Source: an uncultured Gammaproteobacteria bacterium
GTDB lineage: Bacteria; Pseudomonadota; Gammaproteobacteria; HK1
NCBI GenBank assembly: GCA_947258715.1
Contig: CAMYJH010000007.1
Coordinates: forward strand, 62,001-126,000
DNA: 64,000 nt
Direction of reading: 5' to 3'
In this document: in pieces, positions 15,359-23,889 of the stretch
Numbering within the stretch: the first letter of the stretch is position 1
Layout of the letters: each line of letters starts with the position of its first letter
Notes under the pieces: model-generated
The model's database searches: none
The model's input: only the letters and a program-made list of their open reading frames with translations
Told to the model about the DNA's origin: nothing
Program-made: the position numbers and the translations under genes

Positions 15359-17137
15359 TCAACCACCTTCAGGCGGTCGGCCAAGCCGCGCCACGATCTC
15401 GCGATAGGCCTGCTTCTCCTCCTCGCTGGCCTGTCCGGCTTTGATCAGGGCCTGAAGCGCATCTCGACGAGCCTCCAAGCGTGTCTCCTCGGCCCTTCGG
15501 GTGACGGCGCGGATGGCGTCGTCGAGCTCGATGCGGATGCCGTCACCGAGGTGCGAAAGCTCCTCCGACGCCAGCCTTCCTAGATGGACGCCAGCCTCGT
15601 TGTCACGGTACCGTTCGAGCACTTTGGCGGTGCTGAAGTCGGGATTCTCTCGCAACAGCTCGATCAGCTCCAGTAGCAAAGGCGCACCCGGCAAATCGAG
15701 ATCTTTTAGCGCGCTGATATCCGAAAGATCTGACGCCAGCTCGGGGTGCTGGACGAGCATTTTGATTGCCCGTCGAACAGGCGTCTGGGAGGACAAAGCG
15801 GCGCGAACAGTTGCTGCGGATTGCCGCTTTGTCCCGGGCGACCGGGACCTTCCGATCAGTGTAGCCGAGTCGTCCGGGTCCATCCCAGTCAGGTCTGCGA
15901 GCTTTTTCAGGGCAAGTTTTCTGAACGCACCCTCGGGTATTCTTCCTAGCAAAGGTCTTGCCAGCTCGATTAGCCGCGAGCGTCCGTCAATAGTTTTCAG
16001 ATCCACCTGAGCCGAAAGACGTTCGAAAAGGAACGTTCCGAGACTGACCGCGTTTATGGACAGCTGTTCAAACGCTTGGCGGCCACGACTTCTCACCAGG
16101 CTGTCCGGGTCTTCGCCCTCAGGAAGAAAAATGAAAAACGCCTGACGGCCGTCGCGCAAGCGCGGCAGCGTAGTTTCCAGCGCCCGCCAGGCCGCGCGGC
16201 GTCCGGCTTCGTCACCGTCGAAGCAATACACCACGTCGGGGGCAAGCCGGAAAAGCCGCTCCACGTGGTCCGGCGTTGCCGACGTGCCGAGGGTGGCCAC
16301 GGTGTTGCGTAAACCCACTTGCGCCAGGGCTACAACGTCCATATAGCCTTCGACAACATGGACACGTTCGAGATTCCCAGCCGAGCGCATGGCCTGGAAG
16401 GCGCCGTAGAGTTCTCTGCCCTTGTGGAATACCGGGCCTTCCGGAGAATTGAGATATTTGGGCGTGTCCTCGCCTAAGACTCGACCGCCGAAGCCGATGG
16501 TGCGGCCGCGACGATCGAGAATGGGAAACATCACCCGGTCGCGAAACCGATCGTAGTATCGCTCGCTGCGCTGAATGATGAGTCCGGCCCGCATCAGAAG
16601 TTTGAGCCGGTCGGCTGTGTCGCCCAGAGCCTGGACCAGGTTGTCCCATCCCGGAGGCGCAAAACCGAGCTTGAACTCGGCGGCGATTTCGCCGCTCAAT
16701 CCCCGCGACTTGAGGTAGTCCACTGCGCGGCTTCTTTGCGGATGTGCGCGCAGCTGACGCTGGAAAAAACGACTGCCCTCCTCCAGCACCTCGTAGAGCG
16801 GGCCCGTGGGCGGACCCGCGGGAGGTGCTTCGCCGCCCTCGCGTGGCACGTCAAGACCAAGCCGCTGCGCCAGAGATTCCACCGCTTCGACGAATTCCAG
16901 GTGGCGAAAGTTCATCAGGAAGCCGATCACGGTTCCGTGAGCGCCGCAGCCAAAGCAATGATAGAACTGCTTCTCGGCGCTAACGGTAAAGGACGGCGTT
17001 TTCTCGTCGTGAAAGGGGCAGCACGCCTTGTACTCGCGGCCGGCTTTCTTGAGCGGCACATGGGCGTCGATGACCTCGACGATGTCCGCTCTGGACATCA
17101 GATCGTCGATAAAGCTCTGTGGAATTCGGCCCGCCAC
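15359..17137 (-). CDS. dnaG: DNA primase DnaG
   Basis: 592 residues from a GTG at 17137, chosen because DnaG proteins begin 'AGRIPQSFIDDL' exactly here; an ATG 18 codons earlier (17191) is possible but adds unrelated residues. Makes RNA primers at the replication fork with DnaB. Domains: CHC2 zinc finger ('CCPFHDEKTPSF..FYHCFGCGAHG', about 38-65), catalytic core with 'GFGGRVL' near 225, TOPRIM with 'VEGYMDVVALAQ' near 262 and 'CFDGDEAGRRAA' near 307, then the C-terminal helicase-binding domain. It sits between yqeY and rpoD in the classical operon. Confidence 0.95.
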   Translation of the reverse strand: MAGRIPQSFIDDLMSRADIVEVIDAHVPLKKAGREYKACCPFHDEKTPSFTVSAEKQFYHCFGCGAHGTVIGFLMNFRHLEFVEAVESLAQRLGLDVPREGGEAPPAGPPTGPLYEVLEEGSRFFQRQLRAHPQRSRAVDYLKSRGLSGEIAAEFKLGFAPPGWDNLVQALGDTADRLKLLMRAGLIIQRSERYYDRFRDRVMFPILDRRGRTIGFGGRVLGEDTPKYLNSPEGPVFHKGRELYGAFQAMRSAGNLERVHVVEGYMDVVALAQVGLRNTVATLGTSATPDHVERLFRLAPDVVYCFDGDEAGRRAAWRALETTLPRLRDGRQAFFIFLPEGEDPDSLVRSRGRQAFEQLSINAVSLGTFLFERLSAQVDLKTIDGRSRLIELARPLLGRIPEGAFRKLALKKLADLTGMDPDDSATLIGRSRSPGTKRQSAATVRAALSSQTPVRRAIKMLVQHPELASDLSDISALKDLDLPGAPLLLELIELLRENPDFSTAKVLERYRDNEAGVHLGRLASEELSHLGDGIRIELDDAIRAVTRRAEETRLEARRDALQALIKAGQASEEEKQAYREIVARLGRPPEGG

Positions 17138-17263
17138 CTTTGGAGAAGCCTCGAAGCTGGCGGCCTGCGCCTTGCACGACGCGCCCGCCACGGGGTTAGC
17201 AGATTTGTGAAAAAAGGTCTTCGAGACCTTGTTCTGCGCTCAAAACGCGGAGTTTAACGGTGA

Positions 17264-17716
17264 TTAGCTGCCGAGGCGCGTTTTCACTTTTGCGCTCACC
17301 GCGCCCATGTCGGCGCGCCCTCGAATCTTCGCCTTCAGCGCGCCCATGACTTTGCCCATTTCCTTCATGCTCGTGGCGCCGGTCTCGTCCAACGCCGCAT
17401 CAATCAGTGCCTCTAATTCAGCCTCGTCCATAGCGGCAGGCATGTAGGTCTGAATGACCTCGATCTCGTAGGCCTCCCTGGCCGCGAGCTCGTCCCGTCC
17501 GGCCTTCTGGTAATGTTCTATGGAATCGCGACGCTGCTTGATCATTTTCTCGAGCACGCCGATGACTGCCGCATCATCCAGGTCGACGCGGTCATCCACC
17601 TCCTTTTGCTTGATCGACGCGGTAATCAGGCGCAGCGCGTCCAGTCGGTTACGGTCCCGGGCGCGCATAGCGCTTTTAACGTCGTCCTGAATCCTCGATT
17701 TCAGGTCGTCCGCCAC
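17264..17716 (-). CDS. GatB/YqeY domain-containing protein
   Basis: 150 residues, full length for stand-alone YqeY. It starts 'LKSRIQDDVKSAMRARD' and contains 'RRDSIEHYQKAGRDELAAREAYEIEVIQTYMP' (about 62-92) and the C-terminal 'MGKVMGALKAKIRGRADMG'. This domain is also found at the end of GatB, where it contacts tRNA, and a tRNA-amidotransferase-related role has been proposed. It lies between rpsU and dnaG, a common position in many proteobacteria. Confidence 0.9.
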   Translation of the reverse strand: MADDLKSRIQDDVKSAMRARDRNRLDALRLITASIKQKEVDDRVDLDDAAVIGVLEKMIKQRRDSIEHYQKAGRDELAAREAYEIEVIQTYMPAAMDEAELEALIDAALDETGATSMKEMGKVMGALKAKIRGRADMGAVSAKVKTRLGS

Positions 17717-17759
17717 TACACCGGGTTTGGGATGGCTAGGAGCTAAGGGGAAGGGAGAA

Positions 17760-17975
17760 TCAGTAGAGCCGCTGGCGTTTCAGGCTCTCGCGGGCGAGCT
17801 TCTTTGCGTGCCGCTTCACTGCCGCGGCGGCTTTGCGCTTGCGTACCGAGGTCGGCTTTTCGTAGTACTCTCTGCGGCGCACCTCGGTGAGCACCCCTGC
17901 CTTTTCGCAGGCGCGCTTGAAACGCCGCATGGCGACGTCGAAGGGTTCATTCTCGCGAACACGTACTGAGGGCAT
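17760..17975 (-). CDS. rpsU: 30S ribosomal protein S21
   Basis: 71 residues, exactly the family length. The sequence is typical: '[21 protein letters not shown]' at the start, then a very basic Lys/Arg-rich second half ending 'RQRLY'. Located at the platform of the small subunit, S21 aids translation initiation. AAGGAG lies 7 bp upstream of its ATG. First gene of rpsU-yqeY-dnaG-rpoD and divergent from tsaD, as in many proteobacteria. A possible promoter upstream is TTGAGC at 18030-18035 and TATGTC at 18008-18013 (minus strand, 16-bp spacing), which is only moderate. Confidence 0.97.
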   Translation of the reverse strand: MPSVRVRENEPFDVAMRRFKRACEKAGVLTEVRRREYYEKPTSVRKRKAAAAVKRHAKKLARESLKRQRLY

Positions 17976-18128
17976 TGATTCTCCTTAATAGCCTATGTTC
18001 CTGACTCGACATAAGATAGCCAGGGTAAAGCTCAAACGATACATTCTAATTATTCGCCCGCTTTCGTGTAAAGCCACCCGGCTCCTTCCGCTGTTCCGCG
18101 GGAGACTGGAAATGCCCCCGTCTGCGCC

Positions 18129-19157
18129 ATGATCGTGCTCGGCATTGAGACCTCCTGCGACGAGACCGGGGTGGCGCTTTACCATGCCGGCCGCGGTCTT
18201 CTGGGCCACCGGGTCCACAGCCAGGCAGCGCTGCACGCGGAGTTCGGTGGCGTCGTTCCGGAGCTTGCCTCTCGCGATCACGTAGCCAAGCTGGCGCCCC
18301 ACTTGCGCGCACTTCTAGTTGAAACGGGTGTCGTGCTGAAAGCCATCGACGGGGTGGCCTACACCGCGGGACCCGGTCTGGTGGGCGCGCTTCTGGTTGG
18401 CGCCGCCTTCGGCCGCAGCCTGGCGTTTGCCCTCAAGGTGCCCGCCGTGGCCGTGCACCATATGGAAGCGCACCTGCTGGCGCCGATGTTGGAGGCGCAG
18501 CCGCCAAGGTTCCCTTTCGTCGCCCTACTGGTCTCCGGCGGTCACACCATGCTGGTGGGGGTCGAGGGCGTAGGCCGCTATCAGCTGCTGGGAGAATCAT
18601 TGGATGACGCCGCGGGCGAGGCTTTCGACAAGACCGCCTCGTTGCTGGGGCTTGCCTATCCCGGTGGACCCGCGATTGCCGCCCTGGCCGAGAAGGGGGA
18701 TCCAAAGCGCTTTCACTTTCCCCGCCCCATGATCGATCGCCCGGGGCTCGATTTCAGCTTCAGCGGCTTGAAGACCTATGCCCTCAACACCGTTCGCGAG
18801 CAGCCGCAAGACGAGCAGACCCGCGCGGACATCGCCCGGGCGTTCGAAGAGGCGGTCGTGGATACGCTCGTTATCAAGAGCCTGCGCGCGTTGGACGCAA
18901 CCGGAATCGATAACCTGGTGCTCTCCGGCGGGGTCGGCGCCAATCGCCGCCTGCGAAAGCGGCTGTCCGAGCTCGAGCAAAAGCGCGCTATCCGGGTGTG
19001 CTATCCCAGGCCGGAGCTTTGTACCGACAACGGGGCCATGGTGGCTTATGCGGGCTTCGTGCGTCTTCGCGCCGGCCAGCGCGAAACGCCTGAAATCGAA
19101 GTGCGGGCACGCTGGCCGCTCGCCGATCTGGTTGCGCCTGCTAGCCGCCCGAGGTGA
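18129..19157 (+). CDS. tsaD: tRNA N6-adenosine threonylcarbamoyltransferase TsaD
   Basis: 342 residues. It transfers threonylcarbamoyl to A37 of tRNAs reading ANN codons, with TsaB and TsaE. Visible motifs: '[16 protein letters not shown]' at the start, '[13 protein letters not shown]' near 38, '[12 protein letters not shown]' near 110 (metal-binding histidines), 'VSGGHTMLV' near 137, 'FSFSGLKT' near 205 and '[15 protein letters not shown]' near 264. The start ATG at 18129 begins directly with the family sequence. Divergent from rpsU and convergent with plsY. Confidence 0.97.
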   Translation: MIVLGIETSCDETGVALYHAGRGLLGHRVHSQAALHAEFGGVVPELASRDHVAKLAPHLRALLVETGVVLKAIDGVAYTAGPGLVGALLVGAAFGRSLAFALKVPAVAVHHMEAHLLAPMLEAQPPRFPFVALLVSGGHTMLVGVEGVGRYQLLGESLDDAAGEAFDKTASLLGLAYPGGPAIAALAEKGDPKRFHFPRPMIDRPGLDFSFSGLKTYALNTVREQPQDEQTRADIARAFEEAVVDTLVIKSLRALDATGIDNLVLSGGVGANRRLRKRLSELEQKRAIRVCYPRPELCTDNGAMVAYAGFVRLRAGQRETPEIEVRARWPLADLVAPASRPR

Positions 19158-19169
19158 GATTGGGCCGAT

Positions 19170-19766
19170 TCAACTCTCGGCGTCCTCTCCTATGCGGCTT
19201 TCGGTGCCTGAGCGCAGGCGCTCGATGTTGGCCTTATGGCGGTAGATGATGAAACCCGCCATCACCGCTAGCGCGGCGAAGGTGGCGGGATGCAGCGCGA
19301 GGGCAAAGGCTGCCACCGGCGACACAGCGGCCGCGATCATGGAGGCCAGCGACACATAGCGTGTCGTCGCCACCACGATAAGCCAGGCAACGGCCATGGT
19401 CAGCATCACCGGAAAGGCGACCCCGGCGGCCGCGCCGAAGGCCGTGGCCATGCCCTTGCCGCCCTTGAAGCCGAAATAAAGCGGAAAGAGATGGCCGAGG
19501 AATGCCGCCAGCGCGACGGCCGCCACCACCAGCTCGTTGCTCAATGCCCTGGCGAGCAACACTGGTAGCAATCCTTTGAGCATGTCTCCGATTAAGGTGA
19601 GCGCGGCGGCGGTTTTGCCCCCTACTCTCAAGACGTTGGTGGCCCCGGGATTTCCAGATCCCCCGCTGCGCGGATCCGGCAGCCGCATGAGTCGGCACAC
19701 CACAATGGCCGAGGCGACGGAGCCAATGAGATAGGCTGAGGCGATCAGGAGCAGTCCGAGAACCAT
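19170..19766 (-). CDS. plsY: Glycerol-3-phosphate acyltransferase PlsY
   Basis: 198 residues from the ATG at 19766; the longer frame to 19838 lacks family similarity. An integral membrane enzyme that moves an acyl group from acyl-phosphate to glycerol-3-phosphate, the first step of phospholipid synthesis with PlsX. Motifs: 'GSVASAIVV' (about 16), 'GSGNPGATNVLR' (about 36-47), 'GHLFPLYFGFKGGKGMATAFGA' (about 91-112). Five hydrophobic segments are visible. Convergent with tsaD (12-bp gap) and divergent from folB, the common arrangement. Confidence 0.95.
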   Translation of the reverse strand: MVLGLLLIASAYLIGSVASAIVVCRLMRLPDPRSGGSGNPGATNVLRVGGKTAAALTLIGDMLKGLLPVLLARALSNELVVAAVALAAFLGHLFPLYFGFKGGKGMATAFGAAAGVAFPVMLTMAVAWLIVVATTRYVSLASMIAAAVSPVAAFALALHPATFAALAVMAGFIIYRHKANIERLRSGTESRIGEDAES

Positions 19767-19923
19767 GAATACATACAAGCCGCAACAAGCATCGCGGTCA
19801 AGTTCTCGCCTCCGGGGACAAGCCGACGGTGCCGGCATTTTCGCTCGTGTTCTAATAGGATCCGGTAGACCTCAAGGTGAGATTTTGGGTACAGACGGCG
19901 CCGGTTGAAGGGCAGGCAACCTT

Positions 19924-20280
19924 ATGGACACTATTTTCGTCAACGATCTGCGCGTCGATACGGTTATCGGCGTCAATGACTGGGAGCGGAAAAGCCGGCA
20001 GACGGTTTCCATCGATCTTGAGCTCGCCTGCGACTGTAAAAAGGCCGCGGCCAGCGACTCAATTGAGGACACCCTCAACTACAAGCTGGTGTCGAAACGG
20101 GTGGCGGCCTTCGTCGAGCAGAGCGAGTTCCAGCTGGTGGAAACGCTGGCGGAGCGCATCGGCGGACTTCTGAGGGACGAATTCGGCTGCGAATGGCTGC
20201 GTGTCCGGGTCAACAAAACAGGCGCGCTCAGCGCCGCCCGGGACGTGGGCGTAGTCATCGAACGCGGTGAGCGGCGCTAG
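19924..20280 (+). CDS. folB: Dihydroneopterin aldolase FolB
   Basis: 118 residues, a normal FolB. Starts 'MDTIFVNDLRVDTVIGVNDWERK', the typical opening with the 'GxxxWER' motif. Further on are 'DTLNYKLVSKRVAAFVE' (about 57) and 'QLVETLAERIGGLL' (about 75), with the conserved Glu-Thr-Leu-Ala, then 'LRVRVNKTGAL'. It converts 7,8-dihydroneopterin to 6-hydroxymethyl-dihydropterin for folate. Separated by one base from folK, whose product uses its product. Confidence 0.95.
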   Translation: MDTIFVNDLRVDTVIGVNDWERKSRQTVSIDLELACDCKKAAASDSIEDTLNYKLVSKRVAAFVEQSEFQLVETLAERIGGLLRDEFGCEWLRVRVNKTGALSAARDVGVVIERGERR

Positions 20281-20281
20281 C

Positions 20282-20833
20282 ATGGCCTCGGCCTACCTCT
20301 CCATAGGCAGCAACATCGACCGGGAGCGCAACATCGCCCTCGCCTTGCGAAAGCTTCGGCAGCGCTACGGGGAGCTTAAGCTTTCGAGCATTTACGAGTC
20401 CGAACCGGTCGGCTTCAAAGGAGAGAATTTTTACAACCTGGCGGTGGGGCTGGAGAGCCTCGATTCTCCGGCAGAGTTGGTGAAGGTTTTTCGCGCGATC
20501 GAAAACGAGAGCGGTCGTAGCCGCGAGCGTCCGAAATTCGGGCCGCGCACCCTGGATATCGATCTGCTGCTTTATGACCATATGGTTTGCGTGCAGGACG
20601 GGCTCGAGCTGCCTCGTGAGGAGATAATCCGGTATGCGTTCGTGCTGCGTCCGTTGGCTGAAATCGCGGGCGAGCTGCGCCATCCGACGGTGGGAAAAAC
20701 CATCGCCGAATTGTGGTGGGAGTTTGACGATTCGGGGCAAAGGACGCGGAAACTGGGAGATCAAGTACTGCAGACAACGGCAGTCGCTCGCTATTCGGCC
20801 GGCCGCTCGGGTGGCGCTCGGGGGAGCGAGTAG
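20282..20833 (+). CDS. folK: HPPK (2-amino-4-hydroxy-6-hydroxymethyldihydropteridine diphosphokinase) FolK
   Basis: 183 residues from the ATG at 20282; a GTG at 20267 inside folB is an alternative. Motifs: 'AYLSIGSNIDRERNI' at the start, 'FYNLAVGLES' near 50 and 'KFGPRTLDIDLLLYDHMV' near 84-102, which holds the two aspartates binding magnesium for pyrophosphate transfer. The C-terminal ~30 residues beyond 'WWEFDDSG' are extra and Arg/Gly/Ser-rich. Likely co-transcribed with folB and with the Nudix gene, which begins 2 bp after its stop. Confidence 0.95.
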   Translation: MASAYLSIGSNIDRERNIALALRKLRQRYGELKLSSIYESEPVGFKGENFYNLAVGLESLDSPAELVKVFRAIENESGRSRERPKFGPRTLDIDLLLYDHMVCVQDGLELPREEIIRYAFVLRPLAEIAGELRHPTVGKTIAELWWEFDDSGQRTRKLGDQVLQTTAVARYSAGRSGGARGSE

Positions 20834-20835
20834 AG

Positions 20836-21411
20836 ATGAACTTCTGCGGAAAATGCGCCGCGCCCCTTAGCAGGCGGACCCCGCCGGGAGACGATCGCCC
20901 GAGGGACGTATGCGACACCTGCGGGGCGATCTTCTACGAGAACCCTAAAATCGTGGCCGGATGCATTCCGGTTAGGGCGAGGGAAATCTTGCTCTGCCGC
21001 CGCTCCATCGAGCCGCGCTCGGGTTTTTGGACCATACCGGCGGGATTCATGGAGAACGAAGAGACCACCCAAGAGGCGGCGGCCCGCGAGGCGCTGGAAG
21101 AAGCGCGCGCCAATGTCCATATTGGTTCGCTGTTCTGCTACCTGAATATTCCCCACATCAGCCAGGTTTACGTGATATTCCTCGGCAGGCTGGACGGCGG
21201 ATTCGCCGCCGGCGACGAAACGCTGGAAGCGGCCATGTTCACGGAAGACCGTATCCCCTGGGCCGAGATCGCTTTCCCGGCGGTGGAGGTGGCGCTGGAG
21301 CTCTATATCAGGGACCGACGTCGCGGCGCCTTCGGCACCCACACCGTGGACATCAACTGGCGCGCCGGCGAAAAGCGTCCACCCGATGTTCTGTCCATCG
21401 GGGGTGCTTGA
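20836..21411 (+). CDS. Nudix hydrolase with N-terminal zinc ribbon
   Basis: 191 residues. Residues 1-40 contain two Cys pairs ('FCGKC', 'VCDTC') that form a zinc ribbon. The Nudix box follows at about 74-96: 'GFMENEETTQEAAAREALEEA', matching G-x5-E-x7-RE-x2-EE. It hydrolyses a nucleoside diphosphate linked to another moiety; the zinc-ribbon form occurs in ADP-ribose/NADH-type pyrophosphatases, but the substrate cannot be fixed from sequence. It follows folK by 2 bp. A link to folate (dihydroneopterin triphosphate hydrolysis) is possible but speculative. The 3' flank runs into degenerate repeat sequence. Confidence 0.85.
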   Translation: MNFCGKCAAPLSRRTPPGDDRPRDVCDTCGAIFYENPKIVAGCIPVRAREILLCRRSIEPRSGFWTIPAGFMENEETTQEAAAREALEEARANVHIGSLFCYLNIPHISQVYVIFLGRLDGGFAAGDETLEAAMFTEDRIPWAEIAFPAVEVALELYIRDRRRGAFGTHTVDINWRAGEKRPPDVLSIGGA

Positions 21412-21524
21412 AAAGCGCCTCAGAGGATCCCTTGTCACGCATGACGGCTAACGCGGGATAGGTAACGCGTGATGGGTGACGCGTAACGCGACTTGACAGG
21501 GTACCCGGGCAGATTACGCTGCTT

Positions 21525-21613
21525 GCATCACGCATCACGCATCACGCATCACGCATCACGCATCACGCATCACGCATCACGCATCACGCATCACGCATCA
21601 CGCATCACGCATC
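21525..21613. repeat. Heptamer tandem repeat (GCATCAC), about 12.7 copies
   Basis: From 21525 to 21613 the unit GCATCAC (minus strand GTGATGC) is repeated without mismatch, 89 bp in all. Degenerate relatives lie just upstream at about 21435-21490 (GTAACGCGTGATG, GGTGACGCGTAACGCG), so the array probably grew from such sequence. It lies between the convergent Nudix and pteridine-reductase genes and supplies the last codons and stop of the latter. Direct unspaced repeats of 7 bp are not a CRISPR array. Confidence 0.95.
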
Positions 21614-22320
21614 TCTCCGGTGGTATAGGTGGCGTCCTGGGCCAGGAAACGCACCGCGCGCGCCACGTCCTCCGGATTGCCGGTGCGTTTGAGCGCAGTT
21701 CGGGCCACCACCGCGTCCCGTTCCCCGTCACCGCCACGGCGCTCGGGCCAGAGAATCGCCCCGGGCGCCACCGCGTTTACCCGAACCTCGGGCGCAAGCT
21801 CGACCGCCAGTGCCCGGGTGAGCATGATCAGGCCGGCCTTGGCCGCGCTGTACACGGCGTAGCCTGCCAAGGGGCGCTGTCCGTAGATATCGACGATGTT
21901 GACGATGGCACCAGCCGCTGCCCTCAGATGCCTGGACGCCGCCTGAGCAAGAAACATCGGCGCTTTTAGGTTGATTCCGATGAGGTCTTCCCAGTCCGAC
22001 TCGGTCACCGCCGGTAGCCGAGTGGGGTAGAAGGTGGAAGCGTTGTTCACCAGATAATCGAGACGGCCGAAGTGGTCGGCGCAGGACTCGACCAGTTCTC
22101 CGTGTCGCCGCACGTCGCCGAGATCGAGGCCAAAGACCCTGGCAGAATCCGCGCGTTCGGCATTCAGTGACTGCGCCAGCTTGTTCGCTTCTTCAGCGGA
22201 GCTGTGGTAGTGAACCGCGACCCTTACGCCGCTCTGGTGCAGACACCTAACGATGGCGGCCCCTATGCGGCGCGCGCCTCCAGTGACCAGCGCGACCGGT
22301 GACGAAGCGGCTTCAGACAT
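21598..22320 (-). CDS. SDR family pteridine reductase-like protein with repeat-truncated C-terminus
   Basis: 240 residues. The N-terminal 'VALVTGGARRIGAAIVR' carries the TGxxxR(I)G form seen in pteridine reductases (FolM/PTR1), with 'YLVNNAS' near 90 and the catalytic 'YAVYSAAKAG' (Tyr, Lys) near 154. It would reduce dihydrobiopterin/dihydrofolate or a related carbonyl with NADPH; folB and folK nearby support a pterin role. The C-terminus is abnormal: after 'DATYTTG' it reads 'EMRDA' and stops, because the gene runs into the GTGATGC repeat. The usual ending, about 10 residues with a VDGG motif, is missing. The catalytic residues are intact, so activity may survive, but dimer/tetramer contacts could be affected. 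Confidence 0.8.
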   Translation of the reverse strand: MSEAASSPVALVTGGARRIGAAIVRCLHQSGVRVAVHYHSSAEEANKLAQSLNAERADSARVFGLDLGDVRRHGELVESCADHFGRLDYLVNNASTFYPTRLPAVTESDWEDLIGINLKAPMFLAQAASRHLRAAAGAIVNIVDIYGQRPLAGYAVYSAAKAGLIMLTRALAVELAPEVRVNAVAPGAILWPERRGGDGERDAVVARTALKRTGNPEDVARAVRFLAQDATYTTGEMRDA

Positions 22321-22605
22321 CTTCGATTAAACGGATCCTAATCTTAACGCGTGCTCGAGGGATTCTAGGCTCAGGTATCGATCGAGCGCCTGAGGTAGAC
22401 GTCATCGCGGCGCTTCGACGCCACCGTTATTCCTCTGCTCTCCATACCTGTTTCCCCATTCGTCCCCCAACCTTGCGCGCCGGAGGAGGCGCTAACGTAC
22501 GCTCCGCGATCTAATTTTCGGAGCAAATGTTCGGCAGCTGCCAAGTCATGACCGAGCGGCGCACCATTTGCCACTCTCTAGCGCGAAAGCCAGAATCTAC
22601 CCCTT

Positions 22606-23799
22606 ATGAACATAGCTCAGATATCGCCTTATGGGCTCCCCGAACCGGACGAGAAATCTCGCGCCCACAGCGCGCGGCTGGCTGACTTCATTCAATCCGA
22701 GATGGAGTCGCGCGGCGGGCGCTTGAGCTTTGCCCGCTACATGGACTTGGCTCTCAATGCGCCCGGGCTCGGCTACTACCGGGCACCCGATCGACAGTTC
22801 GGCCGCCAAGGTGACTTCATTACCGCGCCAGAATTGTCGCCGCTTTTTGCCCGCTGTCTTGCTCGTCAGGTGGGCCAGATCCTCGCCCACCTGGGCTCTG
22901 GCGAGGTGTTAGAAACGGGTGCGGGCAGCGGAAGGCTGTGCGCGGATCTGCTCAATGCGCTTGATGATCTGGGCCCTGTCCCGGTGCGCTACCTGATCCT
23001 CGAGCCATCCGCCGCGCTCCGCGCTCGTCAGCGGGAAACGATTGAACTCATGGCGCCGGAGCAGCTTTCCCGCGTCGCCTGGCTGGACGACCTGCCGGCG
23101 TCAGATTTTTCCGGCGTCATGCTCGCGAATGAGATGCTGGACGCGATCCCGGCGCCGCGATTCAAAACGAGCGCCGGTGAAGTGCTCGAGGCTTTCGTTT
23201 GTAGTCGTGGCAGCGGCTTTGGCTGGTGTTACGGCGCGCCCGAGGATGAAGCGATGGCGGGGTCTGTGGCCCAAATCGAGGCGCAGCTGGGTGAGCCCTT
23301 CGCCGACGGATACACCTCGGAGCTGGGGTTCGGCCGTGAGGCATGGCTTTCCACCGCGGGGCAGAGACTTGACCGCGGCGCGATGCTACTGCTGGATTAT
23401 GGCTATACCCGCTCGGAGTACTACCACCCACAGCGGCGCGACGGAACTCTGGCCTGTTATTACCGTCACCGGGTTCACTCGGATCCTTTCTGCTGGCCGG
23501 GCCTTCAGGACATTTCCGTGCACGTTGAATTCAGCGGCCTGGGCCGCGCGGCGTCAGCGGCGGGGCTGGAGGTTGCCGGATTTACCACCCAGGCGGAGTT
23601 CCTCTTCGCTACCGGGCTTCTCGACGCGTGTGGAGGCCACGATCCCGGCAGCCGCGAATTCCTTCACTTCGCCTCCCAGGTGAAGCGACTCACCTTTCCC
23701 GGCGAGATGGGGGAATTGGTCAAGGTGCTCGCGTTGACCCGGGCGGTGGATTGCCCCCTGGTAGGCTTCTCCGGTCACGACCTACGTGATCGGCTATAA
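22606..23799 (+). CDS. Class I SAM-dependent methyltransferase, MidA/NDUFAF7 family
   Basis: 397 residues. It opens 'EPDEKSRAHSARLADFIQSEME', followed by 'GYYRAPDRQFGRQGDFITAPELSPLFARCLARQ', the signature of the family (about 60-92). The SAM motif I 'VLETGAGSGRLCADLL' lies near 100, then 'LILEPSAALRARQ' near 127 and 'MLANEMLDAIPAPRF' near 168. In mitochondria NDUFAF7 methylates an arginine of complex I; the bacterial role is not settled. It stands alone after a 285-bp gap, near an NDUFA9-like gene (24740). Confidence 0.9.
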   Translation: MNIAQISPYGLPEPDEKSRAHSARLADFIQSEMESRGGRLSFARYMDLALNAPGLGYYRAPDRQFGRQGDFITAPELSPLFARCLARQVGQILAHLGSGEVLETGAGSGRLCADLLNALDDLGPVPVRYLILEPSAALRARQRETIELMAPEQLSRVAWLDDLPASDFSGVMLANEMLDAIPAPRFKTSAGEVLEAFVCSRGSGFGWCYGAPEDEAMAGSVAQIEAQLGEPFADGYTSELGFGREAWLSTAGQRLDRGAMLLLDYGYTRSEYYHPQRRDGTLACYYRHRVHSDPFCWPGLQDISVHVEFSGLGRAASAAGLEVAGFTTQAEFLFATGLLDACGGHDPGSREFLHFASQVKRLTFPGEMGELVKVLALTRAVDCPLVGFSGHDLRDRL

Positions 23800-23889
23800 C
23801 CAATCGTTGGCACCATTATCGATGCTTGATGCCAACAAGTCGGCGCATTACCGACGCTAGTCCGCCGGGAGAAAAGGACGACAAATCCC

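Noticed and set aside
21525-21613. Possible CRISPR array or attachment site
   Set aside because: The repeat is 7 bp with no spacers; no cas gene, integrase or tRNA junction nearby.
21493-21969. Plus-strand open frame with a repeated HASRITH peptide
   Set aside because: It is only the translation of the GCATCAC tandem repeat followed by the antisense of the SDR gene; no ribosome site and no homology.
22371-22574. Minus-strand 67-codon frame between the SDR and midA-like genes
   Set aside because: No ribosome site, no domain; short and isolated, so a chance frame is more likely.
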